Positions 23,491 through 34,662 of a stretch of DNA of 45,916 bases are shown here, piece after piece. The notes below the pieces were generated by a model that did not search any database, was not told the DNA's origin, and saw only the letters and a program-made list of their open reading frames with translations. The first letter of the stretch is position 1. Each line of letters begins with the position of its first letter. The stretch lies in assembly GCA_001179505.1 (NCBI GenBank), contig CDMY01000276.1:68607-114522 (forward strand). Direction: 5' to 3'. This DNA is from Vitrella brassicaformis (lineage: Eukaryota; Sar; Vitrellaceae). The translations under genes were made by a program, and so were the position numbers.

Positions 23491-26062
23491 TGGTGTGCTT
23501 GGTGTGTGCAGACTTGACGACGCCTCAGGTGTTCGCCCAGATCATATGGGCGCTGCTCATCTGCACGGCCGTCAGCCCGTTCCTCTTCAAATTTGTGCTG
23601 CTCCAGCAAATGAAGAAAAAGAGGTCAGTCAGTCAAGTCAGCTCAGCCACACACCACACCACACCACACCACACCCCCCCACTTGTCTGAGTATGTGTGT
23701 GGATTGCATTGCATGCCCCCCATGCAGCCCGGTTCGATCGCCTTACATCCGGTTCCGCGGCTTCCAGGAGGGCGACAGGGGGAAGCCTTCGCACAACGAC
23801 AACTCTTTCAGGGTGCAGATCGCCGCGCCACACAAAACTGGAGTCATCTTTGAAATCGGTGGGTGGGTGCGGACGGTCCCACCACCTGCTGTGTTGTCAC
23901 ACACACACAAAGCCTCGCTGTCTGTCTGTCTGGCTGGCTGGCTGGCTGGCTGCCTGTGGTCGACCCACCTGGTGTGCAGTGGAGCTGCTGCACGATGTCA
24001 GCCTGGACATACTGGCAATCGACGTCCACTCTGACGGGGAAACCGATATTGGGTGAGTGGCGTGGGTGTGGTGTGGTGGGGGCGTCAATCATTGAGTGCA
24101 GAGTGCGTCCCTGTGTGTGTGTGTGTGTGGACGGTCGGTCTGTCGGTCGGTGCTTACAGCGTCTACACGGTGGTGCCCCGTGGCGGCAAGGGTGTGGTGG
24201 ATGAGGAGAAACTCAAAGAGGTCCAACACAACATCGTCGACGCACTCGACCACCACGACGCTCGGGTACCTACCTGGGTGGTGGGGGGGTGCGTGGGGGG
24301 GGACAAATGGATTGTGTGTGTGTGTGTGTGTGGATGGGTGTGTCCAGGTGGTGTTTCTGCCGGGGATGGTGCGGCCCTCTCTCGCGCCGCTCTGCAAGGT
24401 CCGTCGGAGAGCCACCCACGTGTGTTGTGTGCACGCACCACAAACCACCGCAAGTCTGTCTGTCTGTCTGTCTTTCATGCGTCACTCACGTCACTCACGT
24501 AGATATCGCTGCTGACGTCTCACCACCCCGACCTGATGCCCAATCTGCTGCAGCTCTTCGCCGAGGAGACCGTCACCATCGAGCAGGGCAACGTCGAGCA
24601 GCTCGAGGGGCTCGGCGCCACATATGCCTGCGTCTTCCTCTGCAGACAATTCGACACACAAAGTCAGTTGGTTGACAGCAGAGAGACAGCGAGATGGTGT
24701 GAGATCTTATCTGTTGGATCTTATCTGTTGGCCCTCTCTCTTGTCGCATCGCAGGCCGCGTCAGAGCCCAGAACGGCCCCGCTGACGCCGGCAGCAAACC
24801 TGCAGAAATCATGTTTACCGAAGAGAAACTCAACAAGGCAGGCACACTAAGCCCACGCCACCACACCATGGCTGTGCTCATCTCCCTCCCTCCCTCCCTG
24901 TCTGTCTGTCTGTCTGTGTATGGTGTCAGATTCGCACCCGTATTTGTGACATCTTTGACGCCATAGGCCTGCGTGGGGAGGTCATGTGCATCTCCCTCGA
25001 CCCGGAGCAGGCCGGGCCGACCGGCGACATCGCACACGACCCTTTCCAGATCCACACCAGCTCAGAGCAGCTCGAGAAGGTCAGTACAGTCAGTACGTCG
25101 GATGGATGGATGGATGGACAGATGGACGGATGGATCTTGGCCCTTCTCTCTGTCTGTGTGTCTGTGTGTCTGTCCTTTCGCTCCTTCTTTCAGGTTCGGT
25201 TGACTTTCGACCCGGCGTCTGAGAGGACGCCCGTCATGTGCAGCAACCTGCTGTCAAAGGCACGCACGCGCACGTGGCCACATACACGTGGCCGCCTCTA
25301 GATACACATGTGCATGTGTGTGAGTTCTGTGGTTGGTTCCATGCAGGTCACTGAGCTGCTGCACGACAAGAGTCTGAACTTGGTGGCGGCGCGCATCTCG
25401 CCGGCCCAGTGGCTGCTCTATATGGACGACGCCACGCAGTACCGCCGCTCGCAGGGAAGCCCCCCAGTCAGCCCTACAGCCGGTAGGTACCTGACACACA
25501 TATACCCACGCACACACACCCACACCCACACACACTCACAGGCCGTGCGTGCGCGTGTGTGTGTTCAGGCAAGGGCAAGGGCAAGGGCAAGTCGAAGGAG
25601 AAGCAGAGTGTGGAGAGACAAGCAGCAGCAGCAGCAGCAGCAGCGGCCGAGGGCGAGGGAGAGGGCCCCAGCCTCGAGTTCGACCGGGAGCAGCAAGGTG
25701 GGCTGGGCCAAGGTGGATGGATGGATGAATGGAGGGACGGCCGGTCTGTGTGCGGTGTGGATGTCTGTCTGTCTGTCTGTGTTTGTTTCTTCTTTTCTGT
25801 CTCCAGGCAAGCCAATGTTCGGTGTGCCTGCCGACCAGCTGTCTGGCGGCAGGGTTGAGGACGTCGAGCTCCTCAAACAAATCAGACAAGTCCTCAAGGT
25901 GGGTGGGCTGGTGGAGCACCACACCACACGGACAAGTCAGATCCCCTCTGTGTGTGCGTGTGTATGCGTGTGTTCGGTCGGCAGGACTTTGGTCTGGAGA
26001 CCGCCACTGTGCGTGCCGAGACGGTCCGCAACGACTCCAAGCTGCTGTCGTTCGCGCTCTGA
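20484..26062 (+). CDS. CPA2-family cation/proton antiporter with C-terminal ACT-like modules
   Basis: Predicted to exchange Na+ or K+ for H+ across a membrane. 29 exons: 20484-20690, 20769-20851, 20948-21065, 21124-21190, 21281-21441, 21572-21648, 21779-21845, 21937-22009, 22071-22147, 22228-22317, 22494-22551, 22653-22713, 22789-22876, 22978-23094, 23185-23255, 23340-23413, 23512-23623, 23728-23858, 23980-24052, 24160-24265, 24348-24398, 24503-24662, 24755-24837, 24930-25079, 25194-25259, 25347-25482, 25569-25697, 25807-25898 and 25985-26062; 951 aa. About 12 hydrophobic helices end near residue 530. Family marks: GVSTILAEILVGMAMGP, APTSVGIALKLL, AADDV-type pair Asp295-Asp296 (electrogenic NapA-like), HLLGCFVAGM and RAEFAYFIAE. 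The remaining 400 residues hold three ACT-like modules instead of the TrkA-N domain of KefB/C. The introns after 24837 and 25259 begin with GC. A Gly-Lys then poly-Ala linker splits the third module. Confidence 0.85.
24711..24738. repeat. tandem 14-base duplication in an antiporter intron
   Basis: GATCTTATCTGTTG occurs twice in direct succession. A second small tandem, CACTCACGT twice, ends at the acceptor of the exon beginning at 24503. Confidence 0.85.
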
Positions 26063-26659
26063 TCAACCGACCAGTCGATGTGGGTCGGTCCCTCAGCTGA
26101 GGCAGCCCCTTGCTGAGTCTCTGCCTACGTGTGTGCGAAATCGGGCAGGTTTCTGTGTTGTTGCTGCTTTCTCCGTCTCGATGGCCGCTCAGTCGAGCGT
26201 GTGTGCGTATGCGTCTGATGGCTGGCATGGACAGACAGACAGATGCGCCGGACGTTTTTCCGGCTCGCTCACTCACTCATCGCTTGGTTGTCTCATTCGT
26301 TTGTTCGTTGACTCATGGGTCACTCACTGTTCATTGGATTGGTGTGGCCGCACTGAACTGCACGAACGAGGAATGGATGGACTGACTAACGCGACCGTCG
26401 ACAGTCAATCCGATGTATGCGCCATGGTCCGCTCATTCCGGCCATCCATCCAATAACAATACCCCCACAGTGCCGGCCCAGAGACAGACAGACCATGGAC
26501 TAAATGGCTGACTGTTGCGTCAATGGCAGCCAGCTCCAAACCCCTTGGAGACGATCTCTCGCCGTCCAGGTTTGTGTGTGCGCTTGCGTGCTTCAGATTG
26601 TCCATCACCATTCATTACATCACATCGTTCGTTGGTCAGTCCCTCGTTGGTCAGTCAGG
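26063..26659. other. spacer between convergent antiporter and unknown gene
   Basis: 597 bp of presumed 3' UTR. CAGACAGA and CACTCACTC simple runs are present; no gene is supported. Confidence 0.7.
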
Positions 26660-28274
26660 TTATATGGCCTGTGGTTCGATGGCCGTGCCGAGGGGGTCTG
26701 GGGCGGGTCGGCCGTCGTTGTCCATCTCGCCCTCGACAGCCCATGTGTAGTTGTATTTCCAATGCAGCTGCCGACGCACCTATAGGCACACACACACGTG
26801 TGGTTGGATGGATGGATGGATGGATCAACACACACATTTAAAAAGCTCGATACATGCAAACGACCGACGGACGGCAGGGAAGCGTGTGCGTGTGTGTGTG
26901 TGTGTGTGCGGCTGGCTGACCGATGAGAAGGGCGATGCCATGCGGCCGCGGCCACTCGGCGCCAGAAACCGGTCGGGCTTCCACTTCTGACACAAGAAAG
27001 AACAACCACACACACATTGCAATCACTGCCGTCGGTCGCCACACCTTCCCGAACTGCCCACTGGCATACTTACCTCAGTGACGAATTCCGCCCGTGAGCC
27101 GGGGTACACACGCGACAGACCGATGCTGCACACACACATACAGACATCATCCTGGCTGGACGGATGGATGGATGGATGGATGGCCGGATGGATGGCTGAC
27201 TTGACGAGGTTTTGTATCTGCATGAGGTGTTCGATGGGCCCGTGGTACTGGAAGGAGAAGACGCCGTTCTTGGCGCCCAGCAGAGTCGCCACACCGCACC
27301 CCTACACACACACGCACACACACAAGATGCGGATAGCCATCCGCAATCCGCCTGGATGGATGGATGGATGGATCTGACCTGCCCCTGGTCGACATAGTTG
27401 ATGACCTTCCGCGCCTTCTCGACCTCCTGTGGACGGACATGTCAGCCACAACACACAACACACAACACAGCACAGCACGACAAGCGAGGTGAGGTGCGCA
27501 CACAGACACACATCCATCCATCCATCCATCCACGACCGGCATCGATTCATGTCACGCATTCGAGTAGGATGGGGATCGTGTGTCACTTTCATGCTCGCCC
27601 ATTCACTCACTTCCTCCCTCCCGTACGTACGCACCTTCATGTCGATGGGTCCTTCGCCCGCCGCCTTGTCGGCCCTGACCTCCATGTGCGGCGTGCGGCC
27701 CAGACCGAAATCAGGCAGCGTGAAGATCGTACCCGACGTCGTGTTGTACCTGCACACGCACACACGCACACACACACACACACACACACGCACACATCCA
27801 TCCATCCATCCATCCATCTCTCCAAGGGGTCTCGGTCTCTCTGCCTGTTGTGTGAATGTGTGTGAGATGAGAGAGTGCTGAGCATACCTACCATCCGTTT
27901 TGTATGTGCCGCAGCTCCTCAAACCGCAGCTGCAGTGTCGTCCGGGAAGCACCCAGCTCCCACGTTTCGTCAACCTGCCGCCGGCGGATCTTCTCGGGGT
28001 CGTCGCCATACAGAGGATATCCCCATATCATCCGCAAGCCCAACACACACGACCGCCTGGATGGCTGAACGCGGCGCAACAGCAGCGGGCGATGCATTTG
28101 GCGAGATGCGAAAGGCCGCAGGAAGGCCACAGCTGGGAGGAAGGGGAGAGGGCGGGACGGATGTCGGCGTGGTGCCCTGCGGTTTCTTGTCAGATCCACG
28201 AGGCGATGCAAACATGGATGCTGCGGCAGGAAGGCAAAGATGAACCCCGCGATGGCCTTCACTGCGGTCGTCAT
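26660..28274 (-). CDS. unrecognised protein with possible plastid leader
   Basis: I do not recognise this family. Exons on the minus strand: 28274-27892, 27749-27635, 27426-27379, 27301-27201, 27125-27074, 26986-26921 and 26779-26660; 294 aa, all phases agreeing. The first 16 residues (MTTAVKAIAGFIFAFL) are hydrophobic, and the next 65 are rich in Arg, Pro, Leu and His with almost no acid, as in a signal plus transit peptide. The mature part from about residue 82 (MIWGYPLYGDDPEKIRRR) is well ordered: GTIFTLPDFGLG, ARKVINYVDQGQGCGVATL, GVFSFQYHGPIEHLMQ, LSRVYPGSRAEFVTEKW and HWKYNYTWAVEGEMD. A later start at 28031 would give only this mature part. The composition looks like an organelle or membrane-complex subunit, but that is inference. 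Head-to-head with the kinase-like gene. Confidence 0.75.
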
Positions 28275-28450
28275 TGGCCGTAAAGGACAGACCGCCCTGC
28301 CACGTCGCTCCTCTTTGCTTCTGCGAGCTCGGCGCCACCAGATCTTGGCCAGATCTGCCCTCCCCTTGAGCAACACCGTGACGGCAATGAGATCATCTTG
28401 ACGTGTCCAAGCAGAACTGCATCGGAATCAGCTACAGAAAAGGCAAGAGG
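28275..28450. promoter_or_regulatory. shared spacer between unknown gene and kinase-like gene
   Basis: 176 bp between divergent ATGs, probably with both promoters. The frames stay open through it from GTG or TTG codons on both strands, but no upstream ATG extends either gene. Confidence 0.45.
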
Positions 28451-30187
28451 ATGTGCGGCATTCTACTGATGCTGTTGCATCATTGGGTGATCATCATGCT
28501 TCACTCATGGGCAGCACTGGCAGCAGCATTCACCCACACGGCGCCAACAGTCTTTCGGCATCCATCTCGCTCATGGCGTTCGCGTCATCACCACTCGGTG
28601 GCTCTCCTTGGCGATAAGATGTTGGCAGCATTCTCGCACAAGAACGGCCTCAATCAGCGTGCGGCAGCAATGGGAAGCGAGGTGGACAGCGACTCTCATC
28701 GGGAAGGTGGGATGACTATTGATGGCTCTGGTGGCTTTGGGCTCTCCCTGGACAAGGCCGAGAAGGTGAGCGACGAAGAGATCGATGGCATTGTGAAGGC
28801 CATGTCGGAGAGCAAAGGAGGAGATCTCGAAGGCGAAAAGTACCAGTGCAGTACGGCAGACGAGGACCCGATTGTGAAGGCGCTAAAGGGCATTCTGGGA
28901 TGCGAGCAGGTGACCTCATTCGAGCTACTTGATAGCAGGTGGGTGGGTGGTTTGAGAGAACAATATATATGTGCACATGATTTATGGCTGGTTGCCTATG
29001 TGGTTGCCTATTTCCCGTGTGTTGATGTCATGTCCGTCCGTCCGTCGGTCGTCAGATGGAATGGCAACGAGGCGGTCAAGTACATGACTGACAAAGGCCC
29101 CTTCTTCGTCAAGATGAACAGAGTCGAGCACCTGTCCGTCTTCATGCAGGAGGCTGTCAGCCTCACGGCCATCGCAAAGACCAACACCCTTCGTGTGCCC
29201 AAGCCGCTTCATGTGGGAGTGCTCCCAAAGGTACTTACTGCAAAGTCTTCGTGTGAGTGAAAGACAGTGAGTGCCCTGCATTGACTGTCGTCTGTCTGTC
29301 AGGTCGGCTCGTTCGGCCCTGGCTCATTCATGGTATTGGATTATCTGCCCTTGATTCCGTTCGGTTCCCTGCAAGCGGAAAATCAGAAAGCTCTCGGGCG
29401 GCAGCTAGCAGACCTGCACCTGGACGACTCTCACGATGCTGTTCATGCCGGGCGGTTCGGGTTTGTCGTCAACAGCTTCTTGTCGCTCACTCCCCTCAAC
29501 AACACTTGGACGGACGACTGGTGCGATTTCCTGGCTCGGAGGCTGGGCGATCAGCTGCATGTACAGAGCACCTCCATCCGTCACAGAGCATACAGACATG
29601 TGAATGGCAATTTACCATATGGACCTCTTGTCCGTGTATGGTGTACTGTGCTGTGACAGGGTCTGTACGTGGACAAGGCCTACGGTCGAGCCCCACTGGA
29701 CAAGGCCGGCGCCCAACCCATGATTGAGAAAGGCGAAAGAGTCATCGCCGCTTTGCCTCGCTTCTTCGCCGACCTTGACAGCGTGGCGCACGGGGGTTTA
29801 CGGCCGTCACTGCTGCACGGCGACTTGTGGATCGGCAACACTGGCGCCACTGGTGAGGGACAGCCGACCGCCTTTGATCCTGCGAGCTTCTTCGGGCATC
29901 ACGAGTTCGATCTTGCGCTGGCTTACATGTTCGGAGGCTTTCGTGACGAGTTCTACCAAGAGTATCATCGCGCCATTCCGCGGGCACCGTTGTTCGAATC
30001 GAGGCAGCTGATATACCAGCTGTACCAGTACCTGAATCAGCTGAACCTGTTTGGCGATCCGCGTGTCAAGGGCAAGTGCGAGGAGCTGATGGACCACATC
30101 CTATCGATCAAGGACCCAGCGTCGCCATTCGGCGGCAAGAGCAGCCCAATGGCATTAGGAGAAAGGGTTGCTACGAGAAGACACTGA
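28451..30187 (+). CDS. fructosamine/ketosamine kinase family protein with plastid leader
   Basis: Kinase-fold enzyme expected to phosphorylate sugar adducts on protein amines so that they fall off. Exons: 28451-28938, 29056-29230, 29303-29560 and 29660-30187; 482 aa. The first ATG gives a long hydrophobic signal segment (residues 4-26) ending ALAAAF with Phe27, then Ser/Arg/His-rich sequence: a secondary-plastid bipartite leader. The domain starts near 135. Markers are FFVKMN (ATP-binding Lys), MVLDYLPL, LGRQLADLH, catalytic LLHGDLWIGN (His360, Asp362), and FDPASFFGHHEFDLALAYMFGG, where the second Asp binds metal. These are the conserved blocks of FN3K and its bacterial and plant homologues; plant members are plastid proteins. 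The linker of about 100 residues between leader and domain is acidic and low in similarity. Last exon of 528 bases is unusually long for this window. Confidence 0.87.
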
Positions 30188-31443
30188 CGAGACACCAAGA
30201 GCCCACCTTTGCACCACTACCCCTCTCAGCACTGTCCCTGTGGTTCGATTTGCCTACTGGCAAGGCAAGGATGCACACACACTAGGGCTCTGCATATCTG
30301 CCTGTCTGCAAATGGCATGCAGACAGGACTGCGGGAGGGTAAATTATGGAAGTATGGATGGATGTCTCTCGTGTCTCTTCTGGTGTTGGGATGGGTGGAG
30401 TGTGCGTAGACTTTGATTGACGGAGAAACGAACGTGGACGGACTCGTGTGTGCACGGTGCGTGTGGCCGATGTGCGCTTGTGTGCATGTGCTGCCGACGC
30501 CATTCTGAACTCCCCCGTGTGTGTGTGTGCGTGTGTGTGTGTTGGATGCAATCACTTGATGGCGACCGACAAAAGCTGGAAGCATCGAAGGAATCCCCCT
30601 TCGAGGTGAATCCAGCATTCACTGTCACACAAGCACACAGATCGATGGCATACAGGCAGGCAGGCAGGCAGGCAGACGCGATTGAGCAAACAGAGGACAG
30701 AGAGAAATGCACACACAGATGCACGCAGACCACCAGGGCACCGCCACACCACCGCACTGAGAGAACCACAGCTAGGCCAACACACGGTGGACGACACCCC
30801 TTGAAACCACTGCTGCAGAACTTGGAATAGGTGGGAGTGAGTCGGTGAGAATGGTGAAGAGAGGACTCCGGGCGGGGCCAGTCCCGAATAAAGGATTAAG
30901 TCAATGCAAAGGTGTGAATTTTGTGGAAAGTCCATGTAAGACATGTAGTCTGCGTCAGGCCATCCTGTCTGACGTACAGGACAACAACGAAAGACTCAAC
31001 AGCCGTCCTGGTTGGTTGGTTGGTTATTGTGTTTAACGAGACTCGTGTCTGTAACCCCGAGGGGATCCTGTCCAGGTCACGCACTAAACTAGCAGCATGC
31101 ACATGCATAGAAGCATGCACACGGCCTGCCTCCCCATCCCACCCACCAACCCACTCGACACGCACGTGCCACCCTATGATGGTCAGAAAAATCGCTGTCG
31201 ACACCGGTTGCAGGTATACGAGAATGACAATCAGACATAGGCACGACACCCAGAGGCTAGTCAGAGAGCACGTCGAGCGCCCTGTCTCAGAGATCGATAT
31301 GTGGATGGTCGGTCTATGAACCCTAGGACCCTAAACCCTGGACCCTTGCACTTCTGAGAGAAAGCGCACAGGCAATTGCTTGCGGACCCAGGGCTTGCAG
31401 ACCGCAACCGACGGAGATCTGCTGCAGATCTAGTTATACATAC
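30188..31443. other. 1.26-kb spacer between tandem genes
   Basis: 3' UTR of the kinase-like gene and upstream region of the dioxygenase. It has (GT)n at 30518-30541, (GGCA)n at 30655-30674, and CCCTAAA-like sequence at 31319-31345. No gene seen. Confidence 0.65.
31319..31345. repeat. degenerate CCCTAAA (telomere-type) motif cluster
   Basis: AACCCTAGGACCCTAAACCCTGGACCC contains three CCCT blocks, one a perfect CCCTAAACCCT. This is the complement of the TTTAGGG telomere repeat of plants and many alveolates. It is very short and may be chance. Confidence 0.4.
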
Positions 31444-32187
31444 ATGCCTTGCTGCGGTCTGAAGGCCCTGCTCGCTAACGCATTACTGCCATGCTTCGTC
31501 GCCCTCTGTCTGCTCCCGCACCCGACCTCCTCTGCACGCCTGCTGTCGCGTGACGGCGAACAATCTTCCCTGACGACTCGCGGGCCTTTGCATGAGGAGT
31601 TGGGCCTGGAGGTCCTCGGCCTCGACCTGAGGCAGGAGATGCCGACCAAGGTGAAGAGGGAGCTGCGGCGGCTCATCGATGAGCACTCCTTCCTCCTGTT
31701 CAGGGGACAAAACCTGACCTGCCACGAAGGTGGGTGGGTGACCCAGAGCAACTAACTTTGACGAGAGAAGGCGCGGGTGCTCATTGCGTGTGTGCAGATG
31801 CGGCCTTCATGCGGATCTTCCCACACAATGAGACGGCATACGAGCTGGGCGAAGGAACAGGAGGTAGCCACAGATCCGTCCGTGAAATGCACACATTCGT
31901 GGCTTCGTTGGTCACCTCTTGTGTTGTTCGTTGGTTGGTTCAGTGCCCCAGCCGACCGGATCGGCCCCCGAGGAGTGCGGGAGGCGGTGCCCACACATCG
32001 TGGTCAAGTTTGTGTTCTCGCAGAAGGACACGCCCGAGTACAGGAGGTTCTTCTCCGGCCACATGTGGCATGCTGACGCTGTCAACTTCGTGGAGCACCC
32101 ACCCGTCTACACCGCAAGTGAGTGAGCACACCTTTCGTTGGCTAAGTGAATGCAATGCGTTGGCTTGGATGGATCGTCTGCCTGCTC

Positions 32188-32248
<61 letters not shown>

Positions 32249-33296
32249 CGTGCATCCCCGATGCAGTGTCGATGAAGGCTGCGCCGAGCCGGGGCGGCGA
32301 AACGCTCTTTATGGACTCGCGCAAGGCGTATGAGCGGACACGGCCGGAGCTGAAGCGCATCATCGACACAGCACGGGTATGCAATGCACTATGTAATGCA
32401 TGGGGACACGCGCATACAGAGAGAGAGAGAGAGAGGAGCGGTTTCTCTCTGTATGTCAGTCAATCAAGCGTTTCTCTGTTGTCTGTCTGTCTGTCTGTGT
32501 GCGCGTTGCAGCTGGAGTACTACCGAGTGGACTACGGCCTCGGCGCTGAAGTACATGACAGCGGCACACACCGAACGGACAATATGACTGAGACCCGCGC
32601 GAGGGCCCTGCAGTCGGACTCACCCCTCGCCGACTCCTCTGTGGTGCAGCCACTCGTGACTCAGGTGGGTGTCCCGACAAGCACACACATCCTCCCTCCC
32701 TCGCGCACACACCAATTAACACACACCAAAGCCTGCATTGCGTGTGTGTGGGTGTGTATGGGTGTGTGTGGGTCTCTCTGTGCACTCACAGGACCCCCGG
32801 ACAGGCCGGCGGTCGATCTATTTGTCGCCGGGGTCGGCATACAGGTTTATTGGGCACACGCCTCAAGAGACCCATGACATCCTACGAGAGGTGGGTCGGT
32901 GGCTGGGCGGCTGGGCTGGGCGGGGCGGGGCACAACACTCACACACACACACACATACATACGACGTGGCGAGCTGAATGCCCATGTCTTGTTGCCTGCT
33001 TGCAGGTTTTGTCCCCCGCAATCTCCGCAGAGAACGTCTATGTGCATGTAAGTTAGTGTGCACACAACACCTGCCTGCCTCCCGTCAACTGTGATAATAT
33101 GCGTGGTTCTCGTCTCGTCTCGTGTGTGTGTGCGTGTGTGCGCGTTAAGCAGCACTGGCGAGTGGGCGATTTCCTCCTGTGGCACCAGCGTCAAGTGCTG
33201 CACAGCTGGACGCCCAGGCACCGCTATGAGAGCCAAGAGAGACGATTAAACACCCTTTTTCTCGACGGACACCTGCCCGTCCACCCCGCCAGATAA
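31444..33296 (+). CDS. TauD/TfdA-family Fe(II)/2-oxoglutarate dioxygenase
   Basis: Non-haem iron oxygenase that couples 2-oxoglutarate decarboxylation to hydroxylation; substrate not predictable. Exons: 31444-31729, 31798-31863, 31944-32117, 32267-32376, 32512-32664, 32792-32890, 33006-33047 and 33153-33296; 357 aa. An N-terminal hydrophobic segment (residues 10-30, ending PTSSA) looks like a signal peptide. The family order is complete: HSFLLFRGQ near 80, the iron-binding MWHADAVNF (HxD), PSRGGETLFMDSRKAYE, YLSPGSAYRFIGH, then WRVGDFLLWHQRQVLHSW with the distal His, and RRL, whose Arg should hold 2-oxoglutarate. The usual WDN before the distal His is WHQ here. The acceptor before the last exon is ambiguous by one codon (TTAAG or CAG). 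It follows the kinase-like gene on the same strand but is not joined to it. Confidence 0.87.
32192..32247. repeat. (CT)n followed by (GT)n in a dioxygenase intron
   Basis: About 13 CT units run straight into about 14 GT units shortly before the acceptor at 32266. Confidence 0.95.
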
Positions 33297-33713
33297 TAAA
33301 CAAACAGGCGGCTTGTTGAGTTCGTCCTTGAGTGAGGGCTTTGTGTGCGTCTGGGGGGGAGGTGTATGTATGTTTGTCTGTTCTGATTTGTGTTTGTTTG
33401 TGTATCTCGCTGGCTTATTCTTCATCCATCCATCCATCGGCTTTGTACGTGTTTGTGGTGTGGCGATCCGACTCACTCTAGCTAGCAAATGCACCATCAA
33501 GGAGAAAGCGCACGGCACAGTTTTGCCCGTTTTGATGTTAGCTGTGTCGCCCAACACACGCGTGTGTGCGTGTGTGTGGTTGGTGAGTGCGCTCAAAGAG
33601 CGAGCTGTCGGGGTGAGAAGCACACGCATGCCAGCCTTGCCGTTCGTCTCTCTCCCTCTCTGTCTCTGTCTCTGTGCGCGTGTGTGTGTGTGTGTTTGAC
33701 ATGTGCGTGTGCG
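33297..33713. other. spacer between tandem genes
   Basis: 417 bp including (CATC)n at 33424-33438 and a CTCT/GTGT run at 33650-33695. No gene seen; it should contain the promoter of the next gene. Confidence 0.65.
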
Positions 33714-34626
33714 ATGGCTGCACAAAAGGAGACCTCTTATAGCCGCCGAGTGGACCCATCGTCTGCGACGTTTGCTGAGCCGTTGGCGATGATGGTGATG
33801 CGTCGTTTCGGCGTTGGAATCATCTTGGTGGTCGGCCTGGCCGCCACTGTGCAGCCGCTGCTGGCAGCCCAGCCGCAGCGCAACGATGGCCGACGTAAGC
33901 CACAGGGGGACACACACGCACCAAACCGACCATACACCATGGTCTCTTGTCCATTTGGATGGCTGATCTGTGGCTGCAGAGGTGTTGGTGGGCAAGGGGA
34001 GCAATGGTCCCGACGACTGCGAGGGGAAGGACTGCAATACCGATACATACGGTGGGCGGCCCTCTCCATCTGTGAGATCTATGGACGTGTGTGGCCGTTC
34101 GTTCGAGTTGTCCGTCCGCTGTGTGCAGGTGCGTCGTTTGCCGGCCGTGGTGAGGGAATCCAGGCCGCTAGGGACACCGCCATGGCCGCCAACAAACACG
34201 GTGCGTCCATCTGCACCTATCTGTACACATGGCACCCTCTCTCTCTCTGTGCAGGTGCTGTGTTGGGTGCTGGTGAGTTGTCGGCATTGCAGCAGATCCA
34301 GATGGGCAAGGCCGTCCTGCAGTCGGCCAACAAACTCACCAGTGCCACCAACGATATGACGGCCTCAGCAATGACGACCATCCACAACGTAAAAGACCGC
34401 ATCCGTGGCCTCACAGGTACACACACACACACACACACACACGAAGGCAGCTGCTGTTGGAATGCACCATCGTGTGTCTGTCTTTCTTTGCCCGAATGAA
34501 TGGACGGGTGGCTGCAGCTGACGGAGCCGCATACGATCAGCCTCGTGGTGCCGCCACCATCATTGACTCGCAACACGTACGCGTGACCAGACCCACTGCA
34601 CAGCTTTCGTCGTGTCTTCATCTGCA

Positions 34627-34662
<36 letters not shown>

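Noticed and set aside
28275-28376. 34-codon extension of the unknown minus-strand protein
   Set aside because: It would need a TTG start; the first ATG is at 28274.
28403-28450. 16-codon N-terminal extension of the kinase-like protein
   Set aside because: It would need a GTG start; the ATG at 28451 gives a better signal peptide.
30240-30260. GGTTCGATT tRNA B-box-like sequence (also near 26683)
   Set aside because: No A box, acceptor stem or cloverleaf around either site.
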